Below are positions 42,926-53,440 of a stretch of DNA of 64,000 nt, in pieces. This DNA comes from Asterias rubens (lineage: Eukaryota; Echinodermata; Asteroidea; Forcipulatida; Asteriidae), in assembly GCF_902459465.1 (NCBI RefSeq), contig NC_047069.1, positions 4,187,171 through 4,251,170 of the forward strand, given 5' to 3'. The notes beneath the pieces were generated by a model that was not told the origin of the DNA, ran no database searches, and saw nothing but the letters and a program-made list of their open reading frames with translations. Position 1 is the stretch's first letter; each line of letters begins with the position of its first letter. The translations under genes were made by a program, and so were the position numbers.

Positions 42926-44140
42926 TTTCTTTAATACACCAATCACCCCTACATTCATTTCTCCCACATTACTGTTCCAGAAAATTAACTCTTCTCTTGC
43001 ATCTGCTTGGATTGTCACTGGTGCATCCCATGTTGACCTGGATTCAATACACAGATGTAAATATTTGGTCATTAAATTAGCGACGTTACCTATCACCAAA
43101 TTACACGACATTATCTTTCCAACAAGTTTTGCAAGAGCCCTTGCCGTTGTTAGACCTGGATCCATGGATTGAATGTCCCTTTTTATGCTCAATATGCGCC
43201 TCTGTGGTACGCAGAAGGTACCCGAATCTAGATTTACCTCGAACCCTAACCATTCTATTGACACTGCTGGTATCCAAACACTTTTTTGAACATTAGGAAT
43301 GAACCCTGAACGGAGAATGTCCCGTTTCACCGCTTCACTAGCTTCTACCGCCTCCGATAAGGTTGGTGCAAAACCAATCCCATTGTCTAGGTATACCACA
43401 ATTGACTTTCCTTCACCCCTCCACTTCTTAACCAGTGGTCTTATAAGTTTGGTGAAAATATGGGGTGCAGATGAAAGGCCGAAGGGGAGCTGTTTAAACC
43501 TATAAAATGATTGCATACCTTTGTAATCCCATGAAAACCCAAGGAATTTGACGTGTTCTTGGCATATGTCAACATGATGATATACTGATTTCAGATCAAA
43601 TTTAAAGACATAACCACCCTTCTGGAGAAACATCAATGCAGTACGCATGTCTTCAAACTTAACGTGCACTTTCTCTATATACTCATTGACCTGCCTCAGG
43701 TCTAGAATTAGGCGCTTCTTGCCACTGCTTTGGACTGAAACTGTCAATGGATTAACAATGAATGGCTTAGACTTTGTTACCTCTATTGTATCTAGTTGAT
43801 GCAACTCTTGGATAGCTTTTGTTACGAAAGCTGTGTGATTTAAGGCAGATTTATTGTTATTACTGAACATTGTTGGGGGTTCTGAAACAAAAGGTGTAAC
43901 ATAACCATGTTCAATTACATTCGATATGTGGTCTGGTGGGGAAATTAACCGCCAAAAAGCCGAATGACTTTTCAATCTACCCCCAACTTTGATACTAGGA
44001 ACCCCTGCATTTTGCTCATATTCGAAATAGTTATCCACAGTACCAATTATGAAAGGATCTTTATCTTCGCTATACAGAACATTAATTGACTTAACTTTAC
44101 TGGCCAGTTGTTGTGGTTGCTGGCTTGTTGAAGCTGTATC
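42920..44140 (-). pseudogene. Reverse transcriptase of the DIRS-type element
   Basis: RT motifs in order: KKRLILDLRQVNEYI, FKFDLKSVYHHVDI, FKQLPFGLSSAPHIFTKL, then YLDNGIGF at the catalytic site, then WLGFEVNLDSG. The usual YxDD is YLDN here, replacing the second catalytic Asp with Asn (GAC AAT), expected to abolish or strongly reduce polymerase activity. The frame stays open upstream to 44431, overlapping gag by ~330 bases in the +1 frame, suggesting frameshifting or reinitiation in the ancestor. Confidence 0.88.
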
Positions 44141-44604
44141 GTCTTGGGCACGTAGCCTTCCAGTGGGCGAAGCTACCGCACAGGAAGCATGCTCCCCCGC
44201 CTTTGCCTCGACTGAAGCTGGTGTATGGAGCGGAAAACTGTGATGGGCGACGAAAAGAACTATTGCCAGTAGTCTCCACGTTCTGGCTGTTACCCCACTT
44301 GAATTTCTTCGGCTGTTGTTGGGTAGCTGCTGCCGCTTTCTTCTGTTTGATTTTCCTTCCAGCCCGGTTCTCTGCTCTGGTAATCTTGTTGTCATCATTC
44401 TCATCATCCTCCGCCAACTGATGCGCCTCATATTCGCTGACGGTTGCCCAACCGTAGGAACTGGAGTCGGCGAGGCGTATCAGCTTCTGCCGCTTGTCAA
44501 TAGTGTCCGATGCCTTCTTTAAGCTGTCCTTTAACTCTTGTTGGGCCGCTTCGGTGCAGTCTTCTGCTTTCTCCAATGCAGCTTTTATCAGGTCTCTTAC
44601 TTCC
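44097..44604 (-). pseudogene. Gag-like protein with CCHC knuckle (DIRS-type element)
   Basis: Contains KRQKLIRLADSSSYGWATV and a basic stretch, then the zinc knuckle CFLCGSFAHWKATC (C-X2-C-X4-H-X4-C) near the C-terminus; stop at 44097. It probably binds nucleic acid in the particle. The N-terminus is missing. A splice-acceptor-like TTTTTTCTAG ends at 44605, so the coding part may begin there, with an upstream exon lost or not recognised. The ATG at 44630 lies in what would be intron. Confidence 0.75.
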
Positions 44605-44640
44605 CTAGAAAAAAATAATGGAAGATGCACAATTGTAAGA

Positions 44641-44698
44641 TTTATTTATTTATTTATTATTATTATTATTATTATTTTTAATTTTTTTTTTTTTTTAA
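44641..44698. repeat. TTTA/TTA simple repeat and poly-T
   Basis: TTTA tetramers, then TTA trimers, then a run of T immediately upstream of the gag remnant. Confidence 0.95.
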
Positions 44699-45864
44699 AT
44701 AGTAGCTGTGAACACTTTGCCGAACCAACGTGAAGTGAGCTTGTTAACGCCACACCCTTAACACAATGCCTCGCATTCAATAGTGCGCCCTCAACCTTAA
44801 TGCGTGCCCATGCACCGTGAAGAAAACCAATATGTTCTAATTCACACATGGTTGTTCAACCGAACATAATATTTGAATGTTTCAGCTGTTGCTCTCGACC
44901 AATAGGAATGAAGAAACTGTCTTATAAGAACAGGTGCAAGGTCGCGTGTCACGCCCATGAATTAACACTTTTACCAGTCATAAACAAAGGTTTATACACA
45001 CCGTCGTGACGCGCTCTCCACCAATAGGAATAGCGAAACTGTCTGAGGTATTTATGAATGTAGGTTAAAGGTGAATGTACACGCCGGTTTGGAGGCCGGT
45101 CTCTTGCGTTATTCATGAGCCTTGAAGTATGACGTCAGATGTTCAGGCTACAGGGGACCCTAAGTCTACTGAGAAATGGGAAAGATTGGACCTAAGCAGT
45201 GACATAACTCTGGACAGTTGAGGGCGCCCTTTGCATTCCCAAACTGCCATTGTGCTGTCCTGTAATTTGCTGGTTAAAAAAACCCAAACGAAAATATATC
45301 TTAATGAATGAGCTCTATGGATTGTCCAAGAAGAAAATGAAATTATTCTTGTATTGGAGTATAGTATGCCAGTATATTTCTTTCACAGATTTGTTATTTT
45401 TATTACCCAAACACACAGACATAAGTTTGTTTATATACTTAATTTATTTATTTGAGAGGCATGCCTAACATGTGTGAAGCAAGTACCCTCCTGCACAAGA
45501 GTTGTTGTCGACTTTATACAATACTAGTTGAACTAAGTTCTGACACTGAAATCAGTACTATATTTACTTTCTTTAAATTATTATATCTGTTTTGATGATA
45601 GTATGACAGATCCATAAACAATGTGTAAACAGGTCATAACAATTGATTCAACTGATATTGAGATTTGTGTAGAAGGACAATGCTATCAGCATGTTGGTCC
45701 AAGTAGTGCTTACTGCAATTCAACATTGACTGAAAATGCTACAAAGATTGCCGTATAACGTTCAAATCTAGGCCTGGAACAACATGGAGATCAGCCTGCC
45801 TCTGTTGCCCATGGTCTTGGCCTTGGTGCCCCTACAAAAGTTTCCAAGGGAAAAGCCGTTTCCT

Positions 45865-46065
45865 AGGGCCACATTTTATAAAGCCTATAAGCACAAAAAC
45901 TTGGTTGGCACAAGCAACTTTTGCTAAGCAAAAATAGGTTATCAGCCATAATACCATACAGTTACCATTGCTGTGATTTACCTTGGTCATTTCTTGCTCA
46001 GCAAAGACATTTGCTAAGCAGAATTTTCTGCTTAACAGCTTCATGAAATTGGTCCCAGGTAATAT
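45865..46065. mobile_element. Foldback element (GGxCC-AATTTCATGAAG ends)
   Basis: GGGCCACATTTTATAAAGCC and TTCATGAAATTGGTCCC are inverted ends. GCTAAGCA/TGCTTAGC-type pairs inside. Confidence 0.7.
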
Positions 46066-47754
46066 CTACCCCTGCTTGGGAGGATAGTTAATCGAGATAA
46101 CCCAGGATTCAGCATTCTGAGTGTTGATTCTTCACATGAAAATTGCATCAATTGTAAAACAAACATGGGGTGGTCGATGGGTCAAAACTCCCCAGGAGTT
46201 TTGGGGTAATTGGCTCTTCACATGAAAAGGGCTGCAGTCTTTGTTGTATAGCAATTCTTATTTCAGTACTATTGTCCATGAGTTTATATTACAGTTGTTA
46301 TTTTAATCCATTATAATAGTTCAATGAAAGTGGTAGGGTCTTTTATTTCAAGTTCTGATAACTAAATACAATGGCCAAATAAACATTTTAGAAAACCATG
46401 ATCAGCTTTACTGAAAGTAAACTACAATCTTGTTTTACATAAAACGCCAGTGTGAGATTCAAGCCGAAGTTATAATCTCTATGATCAAAAAAGAGTAGTT
46501 GGTTATTCACATTAAATATATTGACATGTAGTGCATGGTTTGTTTATACTGTTTTATTTATAAATTTATTAATATATTTTATATTATAGGTTTTGACCAG
46601 TCCAATTTGAACCTGTTCGTATACCATGGTACGTTTTATAATTTTGTATAAAGTATAGTTTTGTATCTTTAGTTTGCCCTATAGTTTTTTGTTTTATAAT
46701 AGTGTAACTTTTCCACCTGAAATCGCATACAATTTGCCATGACAAATTCACCCCAAAAAAATTCCACCTTTTAATTTGGATATGAAATAAATTGGAAAAC
46801 ACAGGGGAACCCTTTCCTTACTTTTGATAAATATTGACAAATTGATAAGTTTATAATCTAATGTGTTAAATCCCAACTCTTTCTCAACAATTTGACAAAA
46901 GTAATTAGAAGACAATGCAGATTGGTGTATGTGTATGCAGTAATAACATCAACTTGTTGGACATTTTATGTGTAACAATAATTAGTGCAAGTTTGTCGAA
47001 TGTTAAAGGTAAAATGTTTGTACTGTTAATGTTACAGTGGTGAATGCATGCAGAATATTCCACACAAATTATTTTTAATAAAGAAAGAATATCAGATGCT
47101 CAATAGAGGGCAGTATTTGAAATGTGTGGTAAATACTATGATTTTTAATAGTAATGCATGAGTCGTTTTACGAGGCCCTAATAAATGAATGCAATGGCAA
47201 CAATTTATAGTTTTATTTAAAAGAAAAGAAATGTTCTCAATTTTGTTTTTAAATAGAACACGTATGCAGCAATATAAAATTGTAAACATGACGTTTAGAG
47301 CCATATTCAAAGTACTGTTCCCAATTTAAGATATACCAATTTAAAATATAGTAAAATATTTGTAATAGTTTGTTTGCGTTTTTTAATTGAAACTTTACGG
47401 CCCACATAATATGCCAAGTGTTTATTTTGAACACATGTCAAAAATGTTGCATATGTTCTTTATTGGAACAGTATTTTATATCGTTCTTTTGTACAACAAA
47501 TTGTTGTTTGTTTATACTTGTATTGAATCAATGTTTCGGGAATAAAATTTTGTATTTGTCACTTCTTTTGTTGTTATCTTTGCCTTTGTGTATTTGTTCA
47601 AAGTTCCATTGAAACAGCACTGCAGAGTCCATACATGTGTAGTTACACTACTGCGTTTACTTCACGTTCTTATAAAACAAGAGAACTTTTATTTTAGAGT
47701 ATTTGGTTGTATGTGTTTATTTACTCATAGGCCTACAAGGAGTGGTTTGAAGTT

Positions 47755-48118
47755 TTAAATGCACTGAACACATTGTGGTAAATGTCAAAGACCAGTTTGC
47801 TACCTCAATGGTGTATACAAGAACATTCGTGGCTCAATTTGTCATCGAAGTTGGGAGAGAACAATGAAAGAAAGAAAAACATTGTTGCACTGGGTTCTTC
47901 TAGATGGCTAAAAATACTTCAGACCTGAAATATTCTATTTGAGTGAGAAACAACATTTTTTCTCAAAAACTACATTCATTCATTCAAGCTGATATTTATT
48001 CAGAGGGAGCCGTTTCTCACAATGTTTTATATATCAACAGCTCTCCATTACTCGTTACTAAGTAATTGTATGTTAACAATCATTTAGAGTAATTACCCAT
48101 AGTGTCCGGTGCCTTTAA
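47755..48118 (+). mobile_element. Family-1 MITE
   Basis: TTAAATGCACTGAACACATTG to AGTGTCCGGTGCCTTTAA with typical internal CAGAGGGAGCCGTTTCTCAC. Confidence 0.75.
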
Positions 48119-48237
48119 AACAAGATCACTATAATCTTAGAGTGTTTTGTTTTTATTAACTTATTTACTCATAGACCTACTTCATATAATAATTTGAAGC
48201 GGTTACTCTACTAAAAAAGAGTTGTTTGATTCAGGTT

Positions 48238-49224
48238 TTAAGCATTTTGCCACCGAAGTACCGTTTTAAATCCTTGCCGAAACCGTGAGTTAGTGACACC
48301 GTAGATAACGGGGTTAAGACAGTTGTTGAGATACACTAAGATGGTTGTAGTCATTTCATTACGGTAAGACAGTGGGCTGTTTCTTATCAACGAGATGAGA
48401 TGAGAGATGATGTAAGGCAGTGACAGGATGGAAGATAGGATAACAAGGACTATCATAGTCCGAGCGATGGCAATCTCATCCTTGGTCATGAAGATGTTTG
48501 AATGAGGATGTCTTGGTGAAGGTGTCATATTTGCTCCAAGTCGGTCTACCCTTCCTCCATGGTCTACAACAGCAGCTTGTACCCTCAACCTACTAGCACG
48601 CACCTCCCGGAAAATCAACATGTAACATACTGTGATCACACCCTGCAAGATGAAACCGAACACAGTCAGGAATGTGATAGAGTATGAGAGGCTGGCCAGC
48701 CAATCCACCGTGCATGAGGGTTTGTGAGGCTCCCATTTAAACTCACTCCATCCAAACAGAGGAGGTACAGCCAGAGGGATGTTCATGATCCACATGATGA
48801 GGATGGGGTATACCATTGTATGGGATCGCCTCCCGTAGCTGAAACGGAACTTAATGCGTAGCAGGCGGTCAACAGCTATCAGGAGTAACGTTGACCTCTG
48901 TACTTGGCTCAAGAAAGTCTTAATAAATCCTTCTATCTGACACATAACATCACCAAAGATCCATGCTTGGTTTGATACAGTGACAGCAGTGAATGGTAGC
49001 ACCAATGCACCCATTGCCGCATCGCTTACGGCTAAATTGACGATCAACTTGCTCGTTGGTTTACAGCTAGTTGTACGGACACTTATAAACGTCAAGCAGA
49101 CAAGAACACCTCCGAGCATGGAGACGGTTGACTCGAAAATAAGAATCACCACATAAATGATAACTTCCACTTGATTTATATTGGGGCCATTGTCGGTAAC
49201 AGTTTCATTGGGAGCTGAAATCAT
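48238..49224 (-). CDS. Rhodopsin-like (class A) G-protein-coupled receptor
   Basis: Single-exon 328-residue seven-helix receptor. The N-terminus is short with one N-glycosylation site (NET). Helix 2 carries LAVSD (64-68). Cys95 and Cys171 form the conserved helix 3-ECL2 disulfide pair. Helix 7 ends NPVIY (304-308), followed by SRFRQGF for helix 8. Two micro-switches are altered: DRY is DRL (119-121) and the helix 6 CWxP is LSLP (267-270). The ECL2 stretch PPLFGWSEFKWEPHKPSCTV resembles opsins, but the retinal lysine position in helix 7 is Tyr298, so it is not a conventional opsin. Ligand unknown. The start at 49224 is the first ATG, and a tRNA-like repeat begins just upstream, so 5' UTR or upstream splicing is unclear. 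Confidence 0.92.
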   Translation of the reverse strand: MISAPNETVTDNGPNINQVEVIIYVVILIFESTVSMLGGVLVCLTFISVRTTSCKPTSKLIVNLAVSDAAMGALVLPFTAVTVSNQAWIFGDVMCQIEGFIKTFLSQVQRSTLLLIAVDRLLRIKFRFSYGRRSHTMVYPILIMWIMNIPLAVPPLFGWSEFKWEPHKPSCTVDWLASLSYSITFLTVFGFILQGVITVCYMLIFREVRASRLRVQAAVVDHGGRVDRLGANMTPSPRHPHSNIFMTKDEIAIARTMIVLVILSSILSLPYIISHLISLIRNSPLSYRNEMTTTILVYLNNCLNPVIYGVTNSRFRQGFKTVLRWQNA

Positions 49225-49239
49225 GATGAAGTATCTGCG

Positions 49240-49295
49240 ACTGCAGGACTTGCAATCACAAAGTTGTGGGTTCGAATCCCCCAGCTAACCGCTGA
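49240..49295 (+). repeat. tRNA-like SINE head fragment
   Basis: GGACTTGCAATCACAAAGTT followed by GTGGGTTCGAATCCCCC resembles an anticodon/T-arm half with a perfect box B. It has no box A or acceptor stem, so it is a SINE relic, not a tRNA gene. Confidence 0.6.
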
Positions 49296-49790
49296 TTTCA
49301 CTATGACTATAAAAAAATATTGTTGTCTAGTTACTGAATCACAATTTCTTGATTTGTGCAAATCATAACCATAGGCGTTAAAACAATGTTTGTTTGGAGA
49401 CATTGGCTGTTGCCAGCTTGGTGTTTATATCCCCTTGTGTGAGTTTGTTGAGTTCCCTTGATGGGAAGATCATCTAAACATTCGTTGTTGCCCTTGTTGA
49501 ACAGCCATTAATTCCTCAGGATTCAAAAGTCCATGCCGGCACAATGCCGACACTCCTCTGTTCTGCAAACTTCGTTTAGAATTATCGATGTTGTTGTGTA
49601 CTGCTAAACTGTTCTGTTTTTGCTCTTGTTTTTCAGTCAGAGAATTTGTAGCCATCCACAAAATCTCATCGTGTAAACACTACGGATAAATTGCTGCCGA
49701 TGTAATTCGTCTTCGATCCCGCGAATGTTGTTCAATGTCATGATTATCACTCTGCGCTCGCTCATAAAAGGAGTTTTGCTAATTGTTTAA
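49296..49790. other. Non-coding stretch between GPCR and 49.8-kb signal-peptide ORF
   Basis: Contains a 61-codon minus-strand frame from 49655 (MATNSLTEKQEQKQNSLAVH...) without recognisable homology, and a TATA-like CATAAAAGG at ~49765 (+) about 28 bases before the ATG at 49793. Confidence 0.35.
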
Positions 49791-49792
49791 AG

Positions 49793-50008
49793 ATGAAGTT
49801 TACTGTCGTAAAAGTCTTGCTTTCTTTTATAGCACTCGGCCTACTCTGTGTTTCCCAGATTGAACAATGTCAATCCACAACCATAATTCTCCTGAAGAAG
49901 AGCAGAGTATACTGTTCGAAACGTCGAGACCACACCGGGCCTTTTCAGAGCCACCACTCCCCAAAAAGAGATAGACAAATGGTTGTACCCGCAAGTTTAC
50001 TATTATAG
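49793..50008 (+). CDS. Short ORF with signal-peptide-like start, fused to repeat sequence
   Basis: The N-terminus MKFTVVKVLLSFIALGLLCV, then SQIEQCQ, is a textbook secretory signal sequence, and a TATA-like box lies ~28 bases upstream. From about residue 28 the frame runs into Penelope-type terminal sequence (CCTGAAGAAG ... CGAAACGTCGAGACC), giving a low-complexity KR-rich tail that is unlikely to be native. Either this is exon 1 of a secreted protein or peptide whose coding part was hit by the insertion, or a chance ORF. I see no convincing splice donor. Confidence 0.3.
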   Translation: MKFTVVKVLLSFIALGLLCVSQIEQCQSTTIILLKKSRVYCSKRRDHTGPFQSHHSPKRDRQMVVPASLLL

Positions 50009-50110
50009 TTTCTTCTTAAATGTCAGTCCATGTCATGATCAATCAAAGCACACATGATACTTTCTGGCATGCTCTCTTGGTGGGGAGAGTGTAGCAATCA
50101 CGGTGCCAGC
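49880..50110 (+). mobile_element. Penelope-type terminal fragment with hammerhead-like core
   Basis: CTGAAGA (49892-49898), a 6-bp stem GAGCAG/CTGTTC and GAAAC (49918-49922) mimic the order of a hammerhead ribozyme core as reported in Penelope-like elements, followed by GTCGAGACCACACCGGGCC. The canonical core is CUGAUGA; the A at its fourth core position is a deviation. Confidence 0.5.
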
Positions 50111-50485
50111 GCATTCAGACTTTGAGCCTGTACAGCAACGTGTAGTCGTATGCCAATCAACCATCCTTCTCAACCCAGGACTTTACTTTTGAATATTTTG
50201 TGTGTGTTAAATTAAAATCAATTATCAAACTAAGAGAATACCATTGGTGCCAAGACATAGTATTGCCGTCGGTGCTGTTTCATTCTACTTGGGCGTTGGT
50301 GCACTAATGCACTTCTTGTGTTTGCTGCGTAGCGAGCAGTGAGTGTCGTTTCCATTTTCTAGGAAATTATTAACCAAAATTGTGTGTTCTGCTTTCGAAT
50401 AGTTTCCGACTGGTTTTGATTGCCTGTATAATCTATTCAACTACAGAGCCCTTTCCATTTTACATGAGGACTCCTAGTTGTGTTA

Positions 50486-51073
50486 TTAAAGACACTGGAC
50501 ACCTTTGGTAGTTTTCAAAGACCTGTATCCTCACTTGGTGTGTCCCAATAGATGCATAACATAACACATCTGTGAAAGTTTGGACTCAATTGCTCAGAAG
50601 TTGCAAGAGAATAATGACAGAAAAAACACCCCAAGATTTCTGGTTCATAATAAAAGGCTTCAGTATGTCTTGTGCACGGTTTTAGTTCTGCCCCGTTTCT
50701 GATGTATTTAATCACTTACTATAACAACAAGTGGTTTTGCATGGTACACTTTGGTCTTTGTAATTAGTGCACAAAGTGAATTTGCACGATAATGTATTTG
50801 AGTGTTGACAAATTTGAAAAATAAACTTCTGGATGTAACACGGACACGGTGTCCGTGTTACATCCAAATCATTTTCATAATAAGTTCCATTTAAATGTAT
50901 TTAAACAATTTCATACTTCATCAAACATTTTCACACTCAAAGGAGAATGTCACATGAAATAATTGAGTCAAATAAATGATTTCTTTTCATAATGTGGACA
51001 AATATTGCACAAAAATCACTCTGTTTCTCAACTTGTGGAATGGCCCATTATCAATAGTTCCCAGTGCCTTTAA
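50486..51073 (+). mobile_element. Family-1 MITE, disrupted
   Basis: Left end TTAAAGACACTGGACACCTT and right end GTTCCCAGTGCCTTTAA frame ~590 bp. The left third matches family 1, while the central ~350 bp is unrelated and includes the 50830 palindrome. Confidence 0.6.
50830..50866. repeat. Perfect 18-nt palindrome arms
   Basis: TGGATGTAACACGGACAC, one G, then GTGTCCGTGTTACATCCA. Confidence 0.95.
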
Positions 51074-52013
51074 ACATCATTCGTAATTTGTGAATATATT
51101 TTTTATTTTCTGTGCAGTGTGATTGAAGAGGGTTTGGATAACCATCTGCCAATCTTTGATATAGTTGAGATACGCCACACATGGCTTCAAGAGTCTCATC
51201 AATGGCCCCTGGTAATATTTGATTTATTATTTTATTTCCGAGGATATGATGTTTCCTACTTTTAAAGTGGATTTAATGTATGCAGGAGTTTTCTAAATTC
51301 GCATGACTGGCTTTGTTAGGACATGATTGTGGTGCAATTTCAAAGACAAGCTTATTATTTGCAACAAATTATTGTCTGCCGAGCAGAAATGTGCAGGATT
51401 GTATATGTGATATGGAAGTTTACTTGGTAACAATAATTTTTGATAAACACATAAGCAGCTTTATGAAAATTGGCCCAGAATTTCAATCTATTGTAATTTA
51501 TTTTGTGTTTAGTAAAAATGTGCGATCCTTGTGGACATTTCTTTCCCATGCCTACTCGTACCCGGGTGATGAATTTTTTTTGCGCAACTTAGCAACTGCG
51601 TTCGCCGTGGCAAGCCGTTGTACGGACCCGCCAGCTCGCTGGCTCCAACCGTGTGATGACCATGGCCTGACTGCAGCAGCACACAGTCCAACTTGACGGG
51701 CGAGATGGAAATGAAGAAAGAGGGAGGGGGCAATAAGGTTCACGAGTAAGTAGTAAACTAAAAGTAATTGATTTATAGAAGTTGGATTCGAGGCAACCAA
51801 ACAATCATTAGTTTATGAACTAGGTCTAATTAGACATTTTATTTTAAGATATTTTGCTCTCACTGATTTTTTTGATAAGTTGTTTACATTTTAATGAACT
51901 TTAAATTAATTTTTAATTAGGGAAAGAGCTCGTCGCTGATTGCTTGTATAAAAGTGCCCTTGATAATTAGTGGTATTAAAGTTATCAATAAAATGCTTCT
52001 AAATATCGTCAGT

Positions 52014-52368
52014 TTAAAGGCACTGGACACCTTTGGTAATTGTGAAAGACCAGTATCTTCAATTGGCCTATCCCAAGATGTGCACAAATCTTTTAACTCA
52101 TCAATTGGTCATCAAAGTTGGAAGAATGATGAAAGAAAAAACACCCTTGTTGCACAATGTGTGCTTTCAAATCGTTAAAAAGGATTCAGGCCTGAAGTCT
52201 TTAAACATTTTAGTGAGAAATTACCTCTTTCTCTAAAAAACGACGTTACTTCAGAGGGAGCCGTTTCTCACAATGTTTTATACTATCAACAGCTCACCAT
52301 TGCTCGTTACCAAGTACGTTTTTAGGCTTAATGTTTTGAGTAATTACCAATAATGTCCGGTGTCTTAA
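52014..52368 (+). mobile_element. Family-1 MITE
   Basis: TTAAAGGCACTGGACACCTTTG to AATGTCCGGTGTCTTAA. Confidence 0.82.
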
Positions 52369-53109
52369 AGAAAGCTGTTGCGCATTCTGAAAACAAAAGT
52401 AAAAGCTTTTCCGTATAACTGTAGGCCTAATGATTAACTTAACTATTATGACCTTTAAAATGGTGGGGTGTAGAATGTCAATCAAGCACTCATGGGTCAC
52501 GCGTATAAAGTCGGACGGAACTAACGAATACAGATTTCTTTTTGCCCCATTTAATTAATGCATTACTTATTAAATTTGTTTTATACGTGGGTGGTGGGGT
52601 TCTCACAGGGTGATGGGGGATGCCTTATTTGAAACTAGTCCGTTAATTTTACTCTGTGATTGAACAAACTTAACGACAGATGCAACTTAGTTTTAAGTTG
52701 TTTTATTAGTTATAAGTTGTATATTACAGTGTGTTTGGAATGTTCCCATGTTAAAACAAACAATCAGCCTCTTCATGTAACGTGATTTTTAATAAACCTT
52801 CAGAGATTTTGAATGTAGCTACGGTAAAGTCTTTTCCTAACAAATATTGACCACAGTTCAACTAGAGTGTCAACTTTAATTGCTTATAAAATGTCTCTAT
52901 GGTTTTAAAATTGAGCCCATGTGCTGTTCCTTAGTAACCCTGAACATACAATAACCATAAATTGCGATCGTTGTCTTCATAATATTTGCGTTTGAGGTGC
53001 TGTGAATAATGTTTGCCGACCTGCGTTTCCTGCTCGCTATACGATCATGACTGAAACATCAATATTAAATGTGATGGTAGGCCTTCAAGTGTGGCAGGAG
53101 AATCTGTGT

Positions 53110-53440
53110 GGTGTGTGTCCCCCCCCCCCCCCGCCCGGAAGTTCAGTGCCCCCCCCACCCCCAATGCGGCAACCTGTACCCTTTTTTGATATATATATGG
53201 CTTCTCTTCAGCCCATCTTAATTTCCCATAGGGGCTGAATCTCCGGTGTGGCAGGAAATTATGGTGCCCCCCCCCCTCCGGAGATTCGTTACCCCAACAA
53301 TCAATGGGTGCGTTCGATGAGCTTCCCTGTGTCTACCCCGCGGTGCTCACACGGGTGAGCCCCTGACAAGAGCTAAAAGAACGATCACCAACCGTTCTCG
53401 ATGCACATGGGGCCTGCCCCCCCCCCCTCCCAAGTGACCC
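53110..53440. repeat. Poly-C-rich dispersed repeat blocks
   Basis: Four C-runs of 7-14 bases lie in similar contexts (GTGTGGCAGGA ... CCCCCCC ... GGAGATTC). A related block with the opposite G-run occurs at 59.6-59.8 kb. Confidence 0.75.

Larger units (their letters stand above)
40445..44872 (-). mobile_element. DIRS-type tyrosine-recombinase retrotransposon, degraded
   Basis: Order on the minus strand: gag with zinc knuckle, reverse transcriptase, RNase H, tyrosine recombinase. There is no DDE integrase, protease or LTR. That domain order, with a recombinase in place of an integrase, defines DIRS/Ngaro-type elements. Boundaries are inferred from broken homology of the surrounding foldback. 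I could not identify inverted or split direct terminal repeats, so the DIRS-versus-Ngaro choice is open. At least two frame breaks in pol mean it cannot be autonomous. Confidence 0.9.
40081..45065. mobile_element. Older foldback element hosting the DIRS insertion
   Basis: 40081-40444 starts with an inverted repeat (TTTTCAACTAGTGG ... CCACTAGTTGAAAA) and continues into sequence homologous to 23.95-24.35 kb. The homology breaks at ~40445 and resumes at ~44872 (GCTGTTGCTCTCGACCAATA). The 4.4 kb between is the retrotransposon. Confidence 0.75.
45066..48237. other. AT-rich non-coding stretch
   Basis: Holds a GGGCCC-type foldback (~45865-46065) and a family-1 MITE near the GPCR end. Otherwise only short AT-rich open frames without recognisable features. 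Part may be 3' UTR of the GPCR gene. Confidence 0.5.

Noticed and set aside
44046-44533. Several plus-strand ORFs of 64-102 codons
   Set aside because: Antisense shadows of the gag/RT remnants on the minus strand.
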